A stretch of DNA of 64,000 nucleotides from the NCBI GenBank assembly GCA_900770345.1, contig CAAGKF010000191.1:1-64000 (forward strand), in the 5' to 3' direction. A program made the translations under genes and the position numbers. This DNA is from Lachnospiraceae bacterium (GTDB lineage: Bacteria > Bacillota > Clostridia > Lachnospirales > Lachnospiraceae). The notes beneath the pieces are model-generated. The model ran no database searches. It was not told the origin of the DNA and saw only the letters and a program-made list of their open reading frames with translations. Shown here in pieces: positions 25,277 to 33,900 of this stretch. Within the stretch, counting starts at the first letter, position 1, and each line of letters starts with the position of its first letter.

Positions 25277-25696
25277 ATGCCAACATTTAACCAGTTAGTA
25301 AGAAAGGGAAGACAGAGCAGCGTTAAGAAGTCTACTGCACCGGCTCTGCAGAGAGGATACAACTCTTTACAGAAGAAGGCAACAGATACTTCTGCACCAC
25401 AGAAGCGTGGAGTATGTACCGCTGTTAAGACTGCTACCCCTAAGAAGCCTAACTCAGCACTGAGAAAGATCGCCAGAGTTCGTCTTTCCAATGGCATCGA
25501 GGTTACAAGCTACATTCCAGGAGAGGGTCACAACCTTCAGGAGCATAGCGTTGTTCTGATCCGTGGAGGAAGAGTTAAGGACCTGCCAGGTACCAGATAC
25601 CACATCGTAAGAGGTACTCTTGATACAGCAGGCGTTGCAAACAGAAAGCAGGCTCGTTCCAAGTACGGCGCTAAGAGACCGAAAGCGAAAAAGTAA
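25277..25696 (+). CDS. rpsL: 30S ribosomal protein S12
   Basis: A 139-residue S12 protein starting MPTFNQLVRKGR at ATG 25277, ten bases after the start of GGAGGTG; the in-frame GTG at 25268 lies inside that site and is not the start. The loop TATPKKPNSALRK carries the lysine where streptomycin-resistance changes usually occur, and it is unchanged here. GGRVKDLPGTRYH (second resistance loop) is also standard. It is first gene of the str operon under the promoter at 25158. A 249-base gap, long for this operon, separates it from rpsG. Confidence 0.97.
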   Translation: MPTFNQLVRKGRQSSVKKSTAPALQRGYNSLQKKATDTSAPQKRGVCTAVKTATPKKPNSALRKIARVRLSNGIEVTSYIPGEGHNLQEHSVVLIRGGRVKDLPGTRYHIVRGTLDTAGVANRKQARSKYGAKRPKAKK

Positions 25697-25945
25697 TCGT
25701 CTGTTTCTCAGACACGCTGCGTAAACGCAGCAAACAGTAGTACCACTAACAGCAGTAAAATGACTATTAGTGCCGGATTGTGATATTGACCTGTAGGTTG
25801 CAGGAAATATAGAAACCGAGCGCGAAACACATTTTATGGAAACATGTGAGTACCGATGAATTAATGTTCGCAGACAGCAAAGCAGAGAATGCCTGAAAAA
25901 GGCGCTGCCCTGTTGGGTGCGATTAGTATTAAGGAGGGAAGTAAC
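25697..25945 (+). promoter_or_regulatory. Long rpsL-rpsG spacer with hairpin and possible promoter
   Basis: 249 bases with no gene. GCTGCGTAAACGCAGC forms a short hairpin just after rpsL. A possible promoter (TTGACC, 16 bases, TATAGA) lies near 25788-25815. The stretch could be a second promoter or an S7-type autoregulatory leader; no known motif was recognised. Confidence 0.4.
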
Positions 25946-26416
25946 GTGCCACGTAAAGGACATACTCAGAAAAGAGACGTTCTGGCAGACCCGATCTACA
26001 ATAACAAGGTTGTTACCAAGCTGGTTAACAACATCATGTTAGACGGCAAGAAGGGTGTTGCTCAGAAGATTGTATACGGCGCTTTCAACCGTGTTGCTGA
26101 GACAACCGGCAAGGACGCCATCGAAGTATTTGAAGAAGCTATGAACAACATTATGCCTGTTCTGGAAGTTAAGGCAAAGCGTATCGGCGGTGCTACCTAT
26201 CAGGTACCGATCGAGGTTAAGCCGGAGAGAAGACAGGCGCTGGCTCTGCGCTGGATCACCCTCTACTCCCGTAAGAGAGGCGAGAAGACCCAGGAGGAGA
26301 GACTGGCAAACGAGATCATGGATGCAGCTAACAACACCGGTGCATCTGTAAAGAAGAAAGAAGATATGCACAAGATGGCAGAGGCAAACAAGGCATTTGC
26401 ACATTACCGTTTCTAA
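25946..26416 (+). CDS. rpsG: 30S ribosomal protein S7
   Basis: A 156-residue S7 protein beginning at GTG 25946 (read MPRKGHTQKRDVL), with AAGGAGGG eight bases upstream. An ATG further up at 25889 is open in frame but would add residues unlike S7. The body shows GKKGVAQKIVYGAFN and the C-terminal KEDMHKMAEANKAFAHYRF typical of bacterial S7. The protein nucleates the 30S head and can repress its own operon in other bacteria. The next gene, fusA, starts 41 bases later. Confidence 0.97.
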   Translation: MPRKGHTQKRDVLADPIYNNKVVTKLVNNIMLDGKKGVAQKIVYGAFNRVAETTGKDAIEVFEEAMNNIMPVLEVKAKRIGGATYQVPIEVKPERRQALALRWITLYSRKRGEKTQEERLANEIMDAANNTGASVKKKEDMHKMAEANKAFAHYRF

Positions 26417-26457
26417 TGCAGATCGACTTTGTCTGATGATTTAAGGAGGAAAATCCC

Positions 26458-28575
26458 TTGGCTGGAAGAGAATATCCATTGGAGAGAACCAGGAATATCG
26501 GAATCATGGCTCATATCGATGCTGGTAAGACCACACTGACTGAGCGTATTCTGTATTATACTGGTATTAACTATAAGATCGGTGATACCCATGAGGGTAC
26601 TGCTACCATGGACTGGATGGCTCAGGAGCAGGAGAGAGGTATCACGATTACTTCAGCTGCTACAACCTGTCACTGGACTCTGCAGGATCATGCAAAGAAA
26701 AAAGCCGGCGCTCTGGAGCATCGTATCAATATTATCGATACCCCAGGACATGTTGACTTTACTGTAGAGGTTGAGCGTTCTCTGCGTGTACTGGACGGCG
26801 CCGTAGGCGTGTTCTGTGCAAAGGGCGGTGTTGAGCCCCAGTCTGAGAACGTATGGCGTCAGGCTGATACCTACAATGTACCTCGTATGGCCTTCATCAA
26901 CAAGATGGACATCCTGGGTGCAAACTTCTACGGCGCAGTAGATCAGATCAAGACCCGTCTGGGCAAGAACCCGATCTGTCTGCAGCTGCCGATCGGCAAG
27001 GAAGATGAGTTCAAAGGAATCATCGACCTGTTCGAGATGGAAGCCTACATCTACAATGATGATAAGGGTGAGGATATCACCATCTGCGAGATTCCGGATG
27101 ATATGAAGGATGATGCAGAGCTGTATCATACCGAGCTGGTAGAGAAGATCTGCGAGCTGGACGATGATCTGATGATGCAGTACCTGGAGGGCGAAGAGCC
27201 ATCCGTTGAAGATTTAAAGAAAGCTTTAAGAAAGGCAACCTGCGAGTGTACCGCTATTCCGGTGTGCTGCGGTTCCGCTTATCGTAACAAGGGCGTTCAG
27301 AAGCTTCTGGATGCGATCCTTGAATATATGCCCGCACCAACCGATATCCCTTCTATCAAGGGTACGGATCTGGAAGGCAACGAAATTGAGCGTCATTCTT
27401 CTGATGAGGAGCCGTTTGCAGCTCTGGCATTCAAGATCATGACTGACCCGTTCGTTGGAAAGCTGGCATACTTCCGTGTGTATTCCGGTACTCTGAACTC
27501 CGGTTCCTACGTACTGAATGCTACGAAGGGCAAGAAGGAGCGTGTTGGACGTATCCTTCAGATGCATGCAAACAAGAGACACGAGCTGGATAAGGTATAT
27601 TCAGGTGATATCGCAGCAGCAGTTGGTTTCAAGAACACCACAACCGGTGATACCATCTGTGATGAGCAGCATCCTGTAATCCTTGAGTCCATGGAGTTCC
27701 CGGAGCCGGTTATCGATATCGCGATCGAGCCAAAGACCAAGGCAAGCCAGGACAAGATGGGCGACGCTCTGGTGAAGCTGGCAGAGGAGGATCCTACCTT
27801 CCGCGTACGTACCGACGAGGAGACCGGTCAGACCATCATCTCCGGTATGGGCGAGCTGCATCTGGATATTATCGTAGACCGTCTGCTGCGTGAGTTCAAC
27901 GTTGAAGCAAACGTTGGTGCTCCACAGGTTGCATATAAGGAAACATTTACCAAGCCTGTTGATGTAGACAGCAAGTATGCGAAGCAGTCCGGTGGTCGTG
28001 GACAGTACGGACACTGTAAGGTTCACTTTACACCTATGGATCCTAACGGCGAGGAAACCTTCAAGTTTACTTCTTCCGTTGTGGGCGGTGCTATTCCGAA
28101 GGAGTACATCCCTGCAGTAGGCGAAGGTATCGAAGAGGCATCCAAGACCGGTATCCTGGGCGGCTTCCCTGTACTGGGTGTATGTGCTGATGTATTTGAC
28201 GGTTCCTATCATGAGGTCGATTCTTCTGAGATGGCATTCCACATTGCCGGTTCTATGGCATTCAAGGACGCTATGCAGAAGGGCAACCCGGTTCTGCTTG
28301 AACCGATCATGAAGGTTGAGGTTACCATGCCTGAGGAATATATGGGCGACGTTATCGGTGATATCAATTCCCGCCGTGGTCGTATCGAGGGTATGGAGGA
28401 CATCGGCGGCGGCAAGATGGTTAAGGCATATGTTCCGCTGTCTGAGATGTTCGGCTATTCCACAGACCTTCGTTCCAGAACCCAGGGACGCGGTAACTAC
28501 TCTATGTTCTTTGAGAAATATGAGCAGGTTCCGAAGAACGTTCAGGAGAAGGTTCTGGCAGAGCACAAGAGATAA
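26458..28575 (+). CDS. fusA: Elongation factor G
   Basis: A 705-residue translocation GTPase. G1 AHIDAGKTT (about residues 18-26), G3 DTPGHVDF, G4 NKMD and the domain IV loop GGRGQYGH are visible. Translation starts at TTG 26458 after AAGGAGG; no ATG lies nearby, and the family start (AGREYPLERTRNIGIMAHID) fits directly behind it. The rare start codon is offset by the strong ribosome site. It is in the str operon with rpsL and rpsG. tuf has its own promoter 27 bases after the fusA stop. Confidence 0.97.
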   Translation: MAGREYPLERTRNIGIMAHIDAGKTTLTERILYYTGINYKIGDTHEGTATMDWMAQEQERGITITSAATTCHWTLQDHAKKKAGALEHRINIIDTPGHVDFTVEVERSLRVLDGAVGVFCAKGGVEPQSENVWRQADTYNVPRMAFINKMDILGANFYGAVDQIKTRLGKNPICLQLPIGKEDEFKGIIDLFEMEAYIYNDDKGEDITICEIPDDMKDDAELYHTELVEKICELDDDLMMQYLEGEEPSVEDLKKALRKATCECTAIPVCCGSAYRNKGVQKLLDAILEYMPAPTDIPSIKGTDLEGNEIERHSSDEEPFAALAFKIMTDPFVGKLAYFRVYSGTLNSGSYVLNATKGKKERVGRILQMHANKRHELDKVYSGDIAAAVGFKNTTTGDTICDEQHPVILESMEFPEPVIDIAIEPKTKASQDKMGDALVKLAEEDPTFRVRTDEETGQTIISGMGELHLDIIVDRLLREFNVEANVGAPQVAYKETFTKPVDVDSKYAKQSGGRGQYGHCKVHFTPMDPNGEETFKFTSSVVGGAIPKEYIPAVGEGIEEASKTGILGGFPVLGVCADVFDGSYHEVDSSEMAFHIAGSMAFKDAMQKGNPVLLEPIMKVEVTMPEEYMGDVIGDINSRRGRIEGMEDIGGGKMVKAYVPLSEMFGYSTDLRSRTQGRGNYSMFFEKYEQVPKNVQEKVLAEHKR

Positions 28576-28601
28576 GCATCTCGTGAAATTTTATAAAAGG
28601 C

Positions 28602-28630
28602 TTGTAAATCAGAAAAAAATAGAATATAAT
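28602..28630 (+). promoter_or_regulatory. Separate promoter for tuf
   Basis: TTGTAA, 17 bases, TATAAT in the fusA-tuf spacer, 68 bases before tuf. It allows EF-Tu to be made above the level of the rest of the operon. Confidence 0.75.
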
Positions 28631-28698
28631 GATTGATAGCCTGACATTAACTATATTAGCCCGACATAGAGGGCGCAAATTAAGGAGGACGTTATAAA

Positions 28699-29892
28699 AT
28701 GGCTAAAGCTAAGTTTGAAAGAACTAAACCACATTGTAACATTGGTACCATTGGACACGTTGACCATGGTAAAACCACTCTGACCGCTGCTATTACCAAG
28801 GTTCTGGCAGAGAGAGTTCCGGGCAACGCAAAGGTTGATTTCGAGAACATCGATAAGGCTCCGGAAGAGAGAGAGCGTGGTATTACGATTTCTACCGCTC
28901 ATGTTGAGTATCAGACAGAGAAGAGACACTATGCACACGTTGACTGCCCAGGACATGCTGACTATGTTAAGAACATGATCACTGGTGCTGCTCAGATGGA
29001 CGGCGCTATCCTGGTTGTAGCTGCAACTGATGGTGTTATGGCTCAGACAAGAGAGCACATCCTGCTGTCCCGTCAGGTAGGCGTTCCTTATATCGTTGTA
29101 TTTATGAACAAGTGTGATATGGTTGATGATCCTGAGCTGCTTGAACTGGTAGAGATGGAGATCAGAGACCTGCTGAACGAGTATGACTTCCCGGGCGATG
29201 ACACTCCTGTTATCCAGGGTTCCGCTCTGAAGGCTCTGGAGGATCCGAGCAGCGAGTGGGGCGACAAGGTTATGGAGCTTATGGATGCTGTTGACTCTTG
29301 GGTTCCGGATCCACAGCGTGAGACAGATAAGCCATTCCTTATGCCTGTAGAGGACGTATTTACTATTACCGGCCGTGGTACTGTTGCTACCGGTAGAGTA
29401 GAGCGTGGTACTCTGCATCTGAACGATGAAGTTGAGATCGTTGGTATCAAGGAAGAGACCAGAAAGACTGTTGTAACCGGTATCGAGATGTTCCGTAAGC
29501 TGCTTGATGAGGCTCAGGCTGGTGACAACATCGGTGCTCTGCTTCGTGGCGTTCAGAGAACTGAGATCGAGCGTGGCCAGGTTCTGGTTAAGCCAGGTTC
29601 TGTAAAGTGCCATAGCAAGTTTACCGCTCAGGTTTACGTTCTGACCAAGGACGAGGGCGGCCGTCATACACCTTTCTTCAACAACTATCGTCCGCAGTTC
29701 TACTTCAGAACAACTGACGTTACCGGCGTTTGCGAGCTGCCGGCTGGTACCGAGATGTGTATGCCTGGTGATAACGTAGAGATGACCGTAGAGCTGATTC
29801 ATCCGGTAGCTATGGAGCAGGGTCTGCGTTTCGCTATCCGTGAGGGCGGACGTACAGTAGGTTCCGGTAGAGTTGTATCTATCGTTGAATAA
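28699..29892 (+). CDS. tuf: Elongation factor Tu
   Basis: A 397-residue GTPase delivering aminoacyl-tRNA. The opening AKAKFERTKPHCNIGTIGHV and GHVDHGKTT (G1), DCPGHADYV (G3) and NKCD (G4) are standard. Domains II and III are complete to the final GSGRVVSI. The ribosome site AAGGAGG precedes ATG 28699. It is transcribed from the str operon and from its own promoter at 28602. A terminator with T-run follows at 29952. No second tuf copy is in the window. Confidence 0.98.
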   Translation: MAKAKFERTKPHCNIGTIGHVDHGKTTLTAAITKVLAERVPGNAKVDFENIDKAPEERERGITISTAHVEYQTEKRHYAHVDCPGHADYVKNMITGAAQMDGAILVVAATDGVMAQTREHILLSRQVGVPYIVVFMNKCDMVDDPELLELVEMEIRDLLNEYDFPGDDTPVIQGSALKALEDPSSEWGDKVMELMDAVDSWVPDPQRETDKPFLMPVEDVFTITGRGTVATGRVERGTLHLNDEVEIVGIKEETRKTVVTGIEMFRKLLDEAQAGDNIGALLRGVQRTEIERGQVLVKPGSVKCHSKFTAQVYVLTKDEGGRHTPFFNNYRPQFYFRTTDVTGVCELPAGTEMCMPGDNVEMTVELIHPVAMEQGLRFAIREGGRTVGSGRVVSIVE

Positions 29893-29951
29893 TTGAGATC
29901 TGAATATAGATTTATTATCGCAAGATAATATTGTGTCCAAGCGTAAGATTG

Positions 29952-29982
29952 CCCCGGAGCCGTAAGGTTTCCGGGGTTTTTC
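29952..29982 (+). terminator. Intrinsic terminator of tuf
   Basis: CCCCGGA pairs with TCCGGGG, then five T residues. Confidence 0.85.
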
Positions 29983-30015
29983 TGTTATCGGCGAAAAATT
30001 TACCTGAGTTTTCGC

Positions 30016-30044
30016 TTGTAACTTCAGAAAATTAGTGCTATGAT
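30016..30044 (+). promoter_or_regulatory. Promoter of the T-box/TRAP transcript
   Basis: TTGTAA, 17 bases, TATGAT, about 25 bases before the first stem of the T-box leader. Confidence 0.65.
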
Positions 30045-30067
30045 TAAGAATCATAAATAAATGCTGT

Positions 30068-30294
30068 GATTGGGACAAGGAAAATGGAGTTCTTCATTTC
30101 AGAGAGCTGTCGGGAGCTGTGAGACAGTATGAGATCCGTTGACCATCACCCAGGAGCATCCTGCTGAAGGTTTGATCTGTAGGCGGGGACGGATTCCCAC
30201 CGTTAGAGGGGATACTGTTAAGGCTCAGGCCCGGACAGGATAAGGGGCTGCAGCTTTTGGCTGCAACAAGCAGAGTGGTACCACGGATTTTTCG
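30068..30294 (+). promoter_or_regulatory. T-box riboswitch (tRNA-sensing leader), probably isoleucine
   Basis: The T-box sequence AGAGTGGTACCACGG (30272-30286) and upstream GAACAAG-like ACAAG are clear. Stem I has the usual AGAGAGCTG and GAGACAG distal elements (about 30100-30128). The base of stem I can pair TTGGG (about 30070-30074) with CCCAG (30149-30153). In the specifier loop the best codon is ATC (30145-30147, Ile), followed by the expected A; ACC (Thr, 30142-30144) is less likely. CAGAG of the T-box side can pair with CTCTG at the start of the terminator to form the antiterminator. Uncharged tRNA would therefore switch on the TRAP operon. Confidence 0.85.
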
Positions 30295-30338
30295 CCTCTG
30301 CAGTCTGATGTTTTATCATCAGGCTGCAGAGGTTTTTT
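30295..30338 (+). terminator. Terminator half of the T-box switch
   Basis: CCTCTGCAGtCTGATG pairs with CATCAGgCTGCAGAGG and is followed by six T residues. It competes with the antiterminator formed by the T-box element. Confidence 0.88.
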
Positions 30339-30478
30339 GTTTTGCGGCAGAATATTGTTCTGTAACCGGAATTTTGTTCTGCAGCAGGAAGCAGCCGCGG
30401 ACTGCCGCCTGTATCCCTTTGTATGCTTCAGACAAGCATTTGATTTGTGTAGTACGAAAAAGAGGAGAAAGATAGGGT

Positions 30479-30970
30479 ATGAAAACGTACAAGAAACTTA
30501 TGGATGTCCTGGCTTCTGTTGAAAAGCTGATCCTGGTGGCATCCTCTCTGCTGATTCTGGTGCTGACCGTAGGAAATGTATTTTCACGTAAAGTCATCCA
30601 CCAGTCATGGTCATTTACCGAGGAACTGGTAGTGGCTGTATTTGTCCTGATCACTCTGATGGCGGCGGCTCTGGCCTGCCGTGAAGGGGAGCTGGTGAGT
30701 CTGACTCTCTTTACGGATCGTCTGCCGAAATCACTGAAAAAGCCGTCGGTGATCCTGATCACGGTGCTCAGCATTGCTTTTACCTGCATCCTGTTCCGCT
30801 ATGGAATGGACAAGGTGCTGACACAGATGGCAAACGGTAAAAGGACCTTTGTGTTAAACTGGCCGGAATGGATCTTCTGGTCCTTTGTTCCCATCGGTTC
30901 CGCATGCATGATTCTGCATTTTCTGGAGTATTGCATTGATTTCTGCTGCAGAAAGGAGGAAGAAAAATGA
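30479..30970 (+). CDS. TRAP transporter small permease (DctQ type)
   Basis: A 163-residue membrane protein with four membrane segments, the usual layout of the small TRAP subunit. The family features TVGNVFSRKVIHQSWSFTEEL (residues 33-53) and a middle ACREGELVSLTLF segment are seen. It would pair with the large permease to form the membrane part of an ion-driven carboxylate importer. The ATG 30479 has GAGGAG and AGGGT upstream. Its stop codon overlaps the start of the large subunit by four bases (ATGA), so the two are made together. It lies behind a T-box leader, unusual for this family. Confidence 0.9.
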   Translation: MKTYKKLMDVLASVEKLILVASSLLILVLTVGNVFSRKVIHQSWSFTEELVVAVFVLITLMAAALACREGELVSLTLFTDRLPKSLKKPSVILITVLSIAFTCILFRYGMDKVLTQMANGKRTFVLNWPEWIFWSFVPIGSACMILHFLEYCIDFCCRKEEEK

Positions 30971-33900
30971 TCAGTGCTGTATTATTTATCTCGTTCTTCA
31001 TCTTTCTGCTGTTCGGTGTGCCGATCAGTATCTGTCTGGGTCTGTCTTCTGTGTGCGCGATCCTGTACTCCGGCACCTCGCTGACCATTGTGGCTACCAA
31101 CATTTATTCGGGAATCAGCAAGTTCCTGCTGCTGGCCATTCCGTTCTTTGTATTATCCGGAAATATCATGGCTAAGGCAGGTATTTCCAAGCGTCTGATC
31201 AAGTTTGTGAATACCTGTGTGGGACACCGCAGAGGCGGAATTGCCATTGTCTGCGTTATCGTGGCCTGTTTCTTCGGCGCGATCTCCGGTTCCGGTCCCG
31301 CAACTGTTGCGGCGCTGGGCTCTGTTCTGATTCCTGCTATGATCGAGCAGGGCGGTTTTTCAGCGCCTTTTTCAACGGCCCTGATGGCTACGGCCAGTTC
31401 CATTGCCATTGTCATCCCGCCCAGTATCGCATTTGTTGTGTATGCCTCTATTTCCGGCGTTTCCATCGCGGATATGTTCTCCGCCGGTATTGTTCCCGGC
31501 CTTCTGATGGGAGCGGTTCTGGTGGCAGTTGTAATGATAGAGGCCGGAAAAAATGATATCAAGCCCCGGCAGGAAAGAGCAGGAGCAAAAGAAAGATGGG
31601 ATGCTTTCAAGGATGCGTTCTGGGGCTTCCTGATGCCGGTCATCATTCTGGGCGGCATCTACGGAGGAATCTTTACTCCTACAGAGGCGGCGGCTGTATC
31701 TGTTGTGTATGGTCTTTTTGTGGGAATGGCAGTCTACAGAGAAGTCAGCATCAGGGATCTGTGGGATATCATCATTGATTCCGCAAAGACCACCGGCGGC
31801 ATTATGCTGATCGTGGCTTGCGCGTCGCTGTTTTCCTTCGTATGTACCCAGTTCGGCATCGCTCAGGCTGCATCTGAGCTTCTGGGAAGCATTGCTCACA
31901 ATCAGTTCACCTTCCTTTTGGTGGTAAATGTCATTTTCCTGATCGCGGGCTGCTTTATTGATGCAAACTCTGCCATGTATATTTTTATACCGATCATGCT
32001 GCCAGTCTGCAAAAATCTGGGCTATGATCTGGTTGCTTTCGGCGTAGTGGCAACGGTAAACCTGGCAATCGGACAGGTAACTCCTCCTGTAGGCGTTAAT
32101 CTGTTTGTGGCGATTTCCGTGAAACTGAAAAAGGGAATCAGTGTTACGATCCAGGAGATCTCAAAGGCAGTTGTGCCGATGATCATTGCCTCTCTGGCAG
32201 TGCTGGCGATAATCAGCTATATTCCTTCCGTTTCCACCTTCCTTCCGAAGATGATGGCGGGAGATACCTACACAGGTACAGTGACAGCAGGAAACACCGG
32301 TTCCTCCTACGGAGATTCCGATTCCTTTGATACCATCGGCGACTACAGTGATCTGGGCTGGAGTGAGCAGACCTGGAATTTTGCCTGCTCCACTACGGAG
32401 ACCAGCACCTGGGCAGAGGGCGGCCGCAGGTTTGGAGAGCTGATGGAGAAAGCTACCGGAGGCAAGGTAAAGGTCAATGTTTATGCGGCAGATCAGCTGA
32501 CCGGCGGAAATCAGTCAGAGGGTATTCAGGCTCTGATGAACGGTGATCCTGTACAGGTGTCCATGCACAGCAACCTGATCTATTCTGCCTTTGATCCGAG
32601 ATTTAATGTGGTATCTCTGCCTTACCTTTTTGATTCTGTGGAGGATGCAGATGCCAAACTGGACGGAGCGGCAGGCGAGAAGATGAAAGAGATCCTGGAG
32701 GAATATGGCCTCCACTGTATGGGAATTGCGGAAAATGGTTTCCGTCAGCTTACAAATAATGTAAGGGAGATCAGGTCCGTTGAGGATATGAAGAATCTGA
32801 AGATCCGTGTGGCAGGAAGCAACCTGCTGATGGAATGCTATAAGCGCTGGGGCGCGGATGCAACCAATATGAACTGGTCTGAGACCTACACAGCTCTGCA
32901 GCAGAAGACAGTAGAGGGTCAGGAGAATCCGCTTCCGGCTATTGACGCAGCCAGCGTGCAGGAGGTTCAGCCCTTTGTTTCCATGTGGAACGCCAACTAT
33001 GACTGCCTGTTCTTCTGTATCAATCAGAAGCTGTATGACAGTCTGACACCGGAGCAGCAGGCGGTTGTAGATGAGGCCGGACAGAAGGCTACTCAGTATG
33101 AGCGTTATATCAACCGTGCCGGCGACGATGAGATCAAGAGCCGCTGGACCGAGAAAAACGGTGTGACCATTACCCCTTATGAGGAGCTGGATATTGATTC
33201 CTTTAAGGAAGCAGTTGCCGGTGTTCCCGAGTGGTTCCGGAAGGAGCTGGAGAATCAGGGATATACGGATGCGAAGGATCTGATCGAGGCCTTTACCTCT
33301 GACGGGAAACAGTTAAGCTTTGAAGTTGAGGATCACAGCGATCTTGGCTGGGAGGAACAGACCTGGAACTTTGCCTGCTCCACAACAGAGACCAGTACCT
33401 GGGCGGAAGGCGGAAGAAAGTTCGGAGAGCTGGTGGAGAAAGCAACCGGCGGAAAGATCAGGGTGAATGTTTATGCGGCAGATCAGCTGACCGGCGGAAA
33501 TCAGTCAGAGGGTATTCAGGCTCTGATGGACGGAGATCCGGTGCAGGTATCCATGCACAGCAATCTGATCTATTCTGCCTTTGATCCGCGGTTCAATGTG
33601 GTGTCCATGCCTTATCTTTTTGATTCTGTGGAGGCTGCGGATGCAAAGCTGGACGGAAAAGCAGGAGAGATGCTGAAAGAGATCTTAAGCGAGTATGGTC
33701 TTCACTGTATGGGAATTGCGGAGAACGGCTTCCGTCAGCTGACCAACAATGTGCGTGAGATTAAAACGGTTGATGATATGAAGAATATCAAGATCCGTGT
33801 GGCAGGAAGCAACCTGCTGATGGAATGCTACAAGCGCTGGGGCGCGGACGCCACCAACATGAACTGGTCCGAGACCTATACGGCTCTGCAGCAGAAGACA

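Noticed and set aside
28651..30078. 475-codon minus-strand frame over tuf
   Set aside because: Mirror frame of tuf; the rightward gene, promoter and terminator explain the region.
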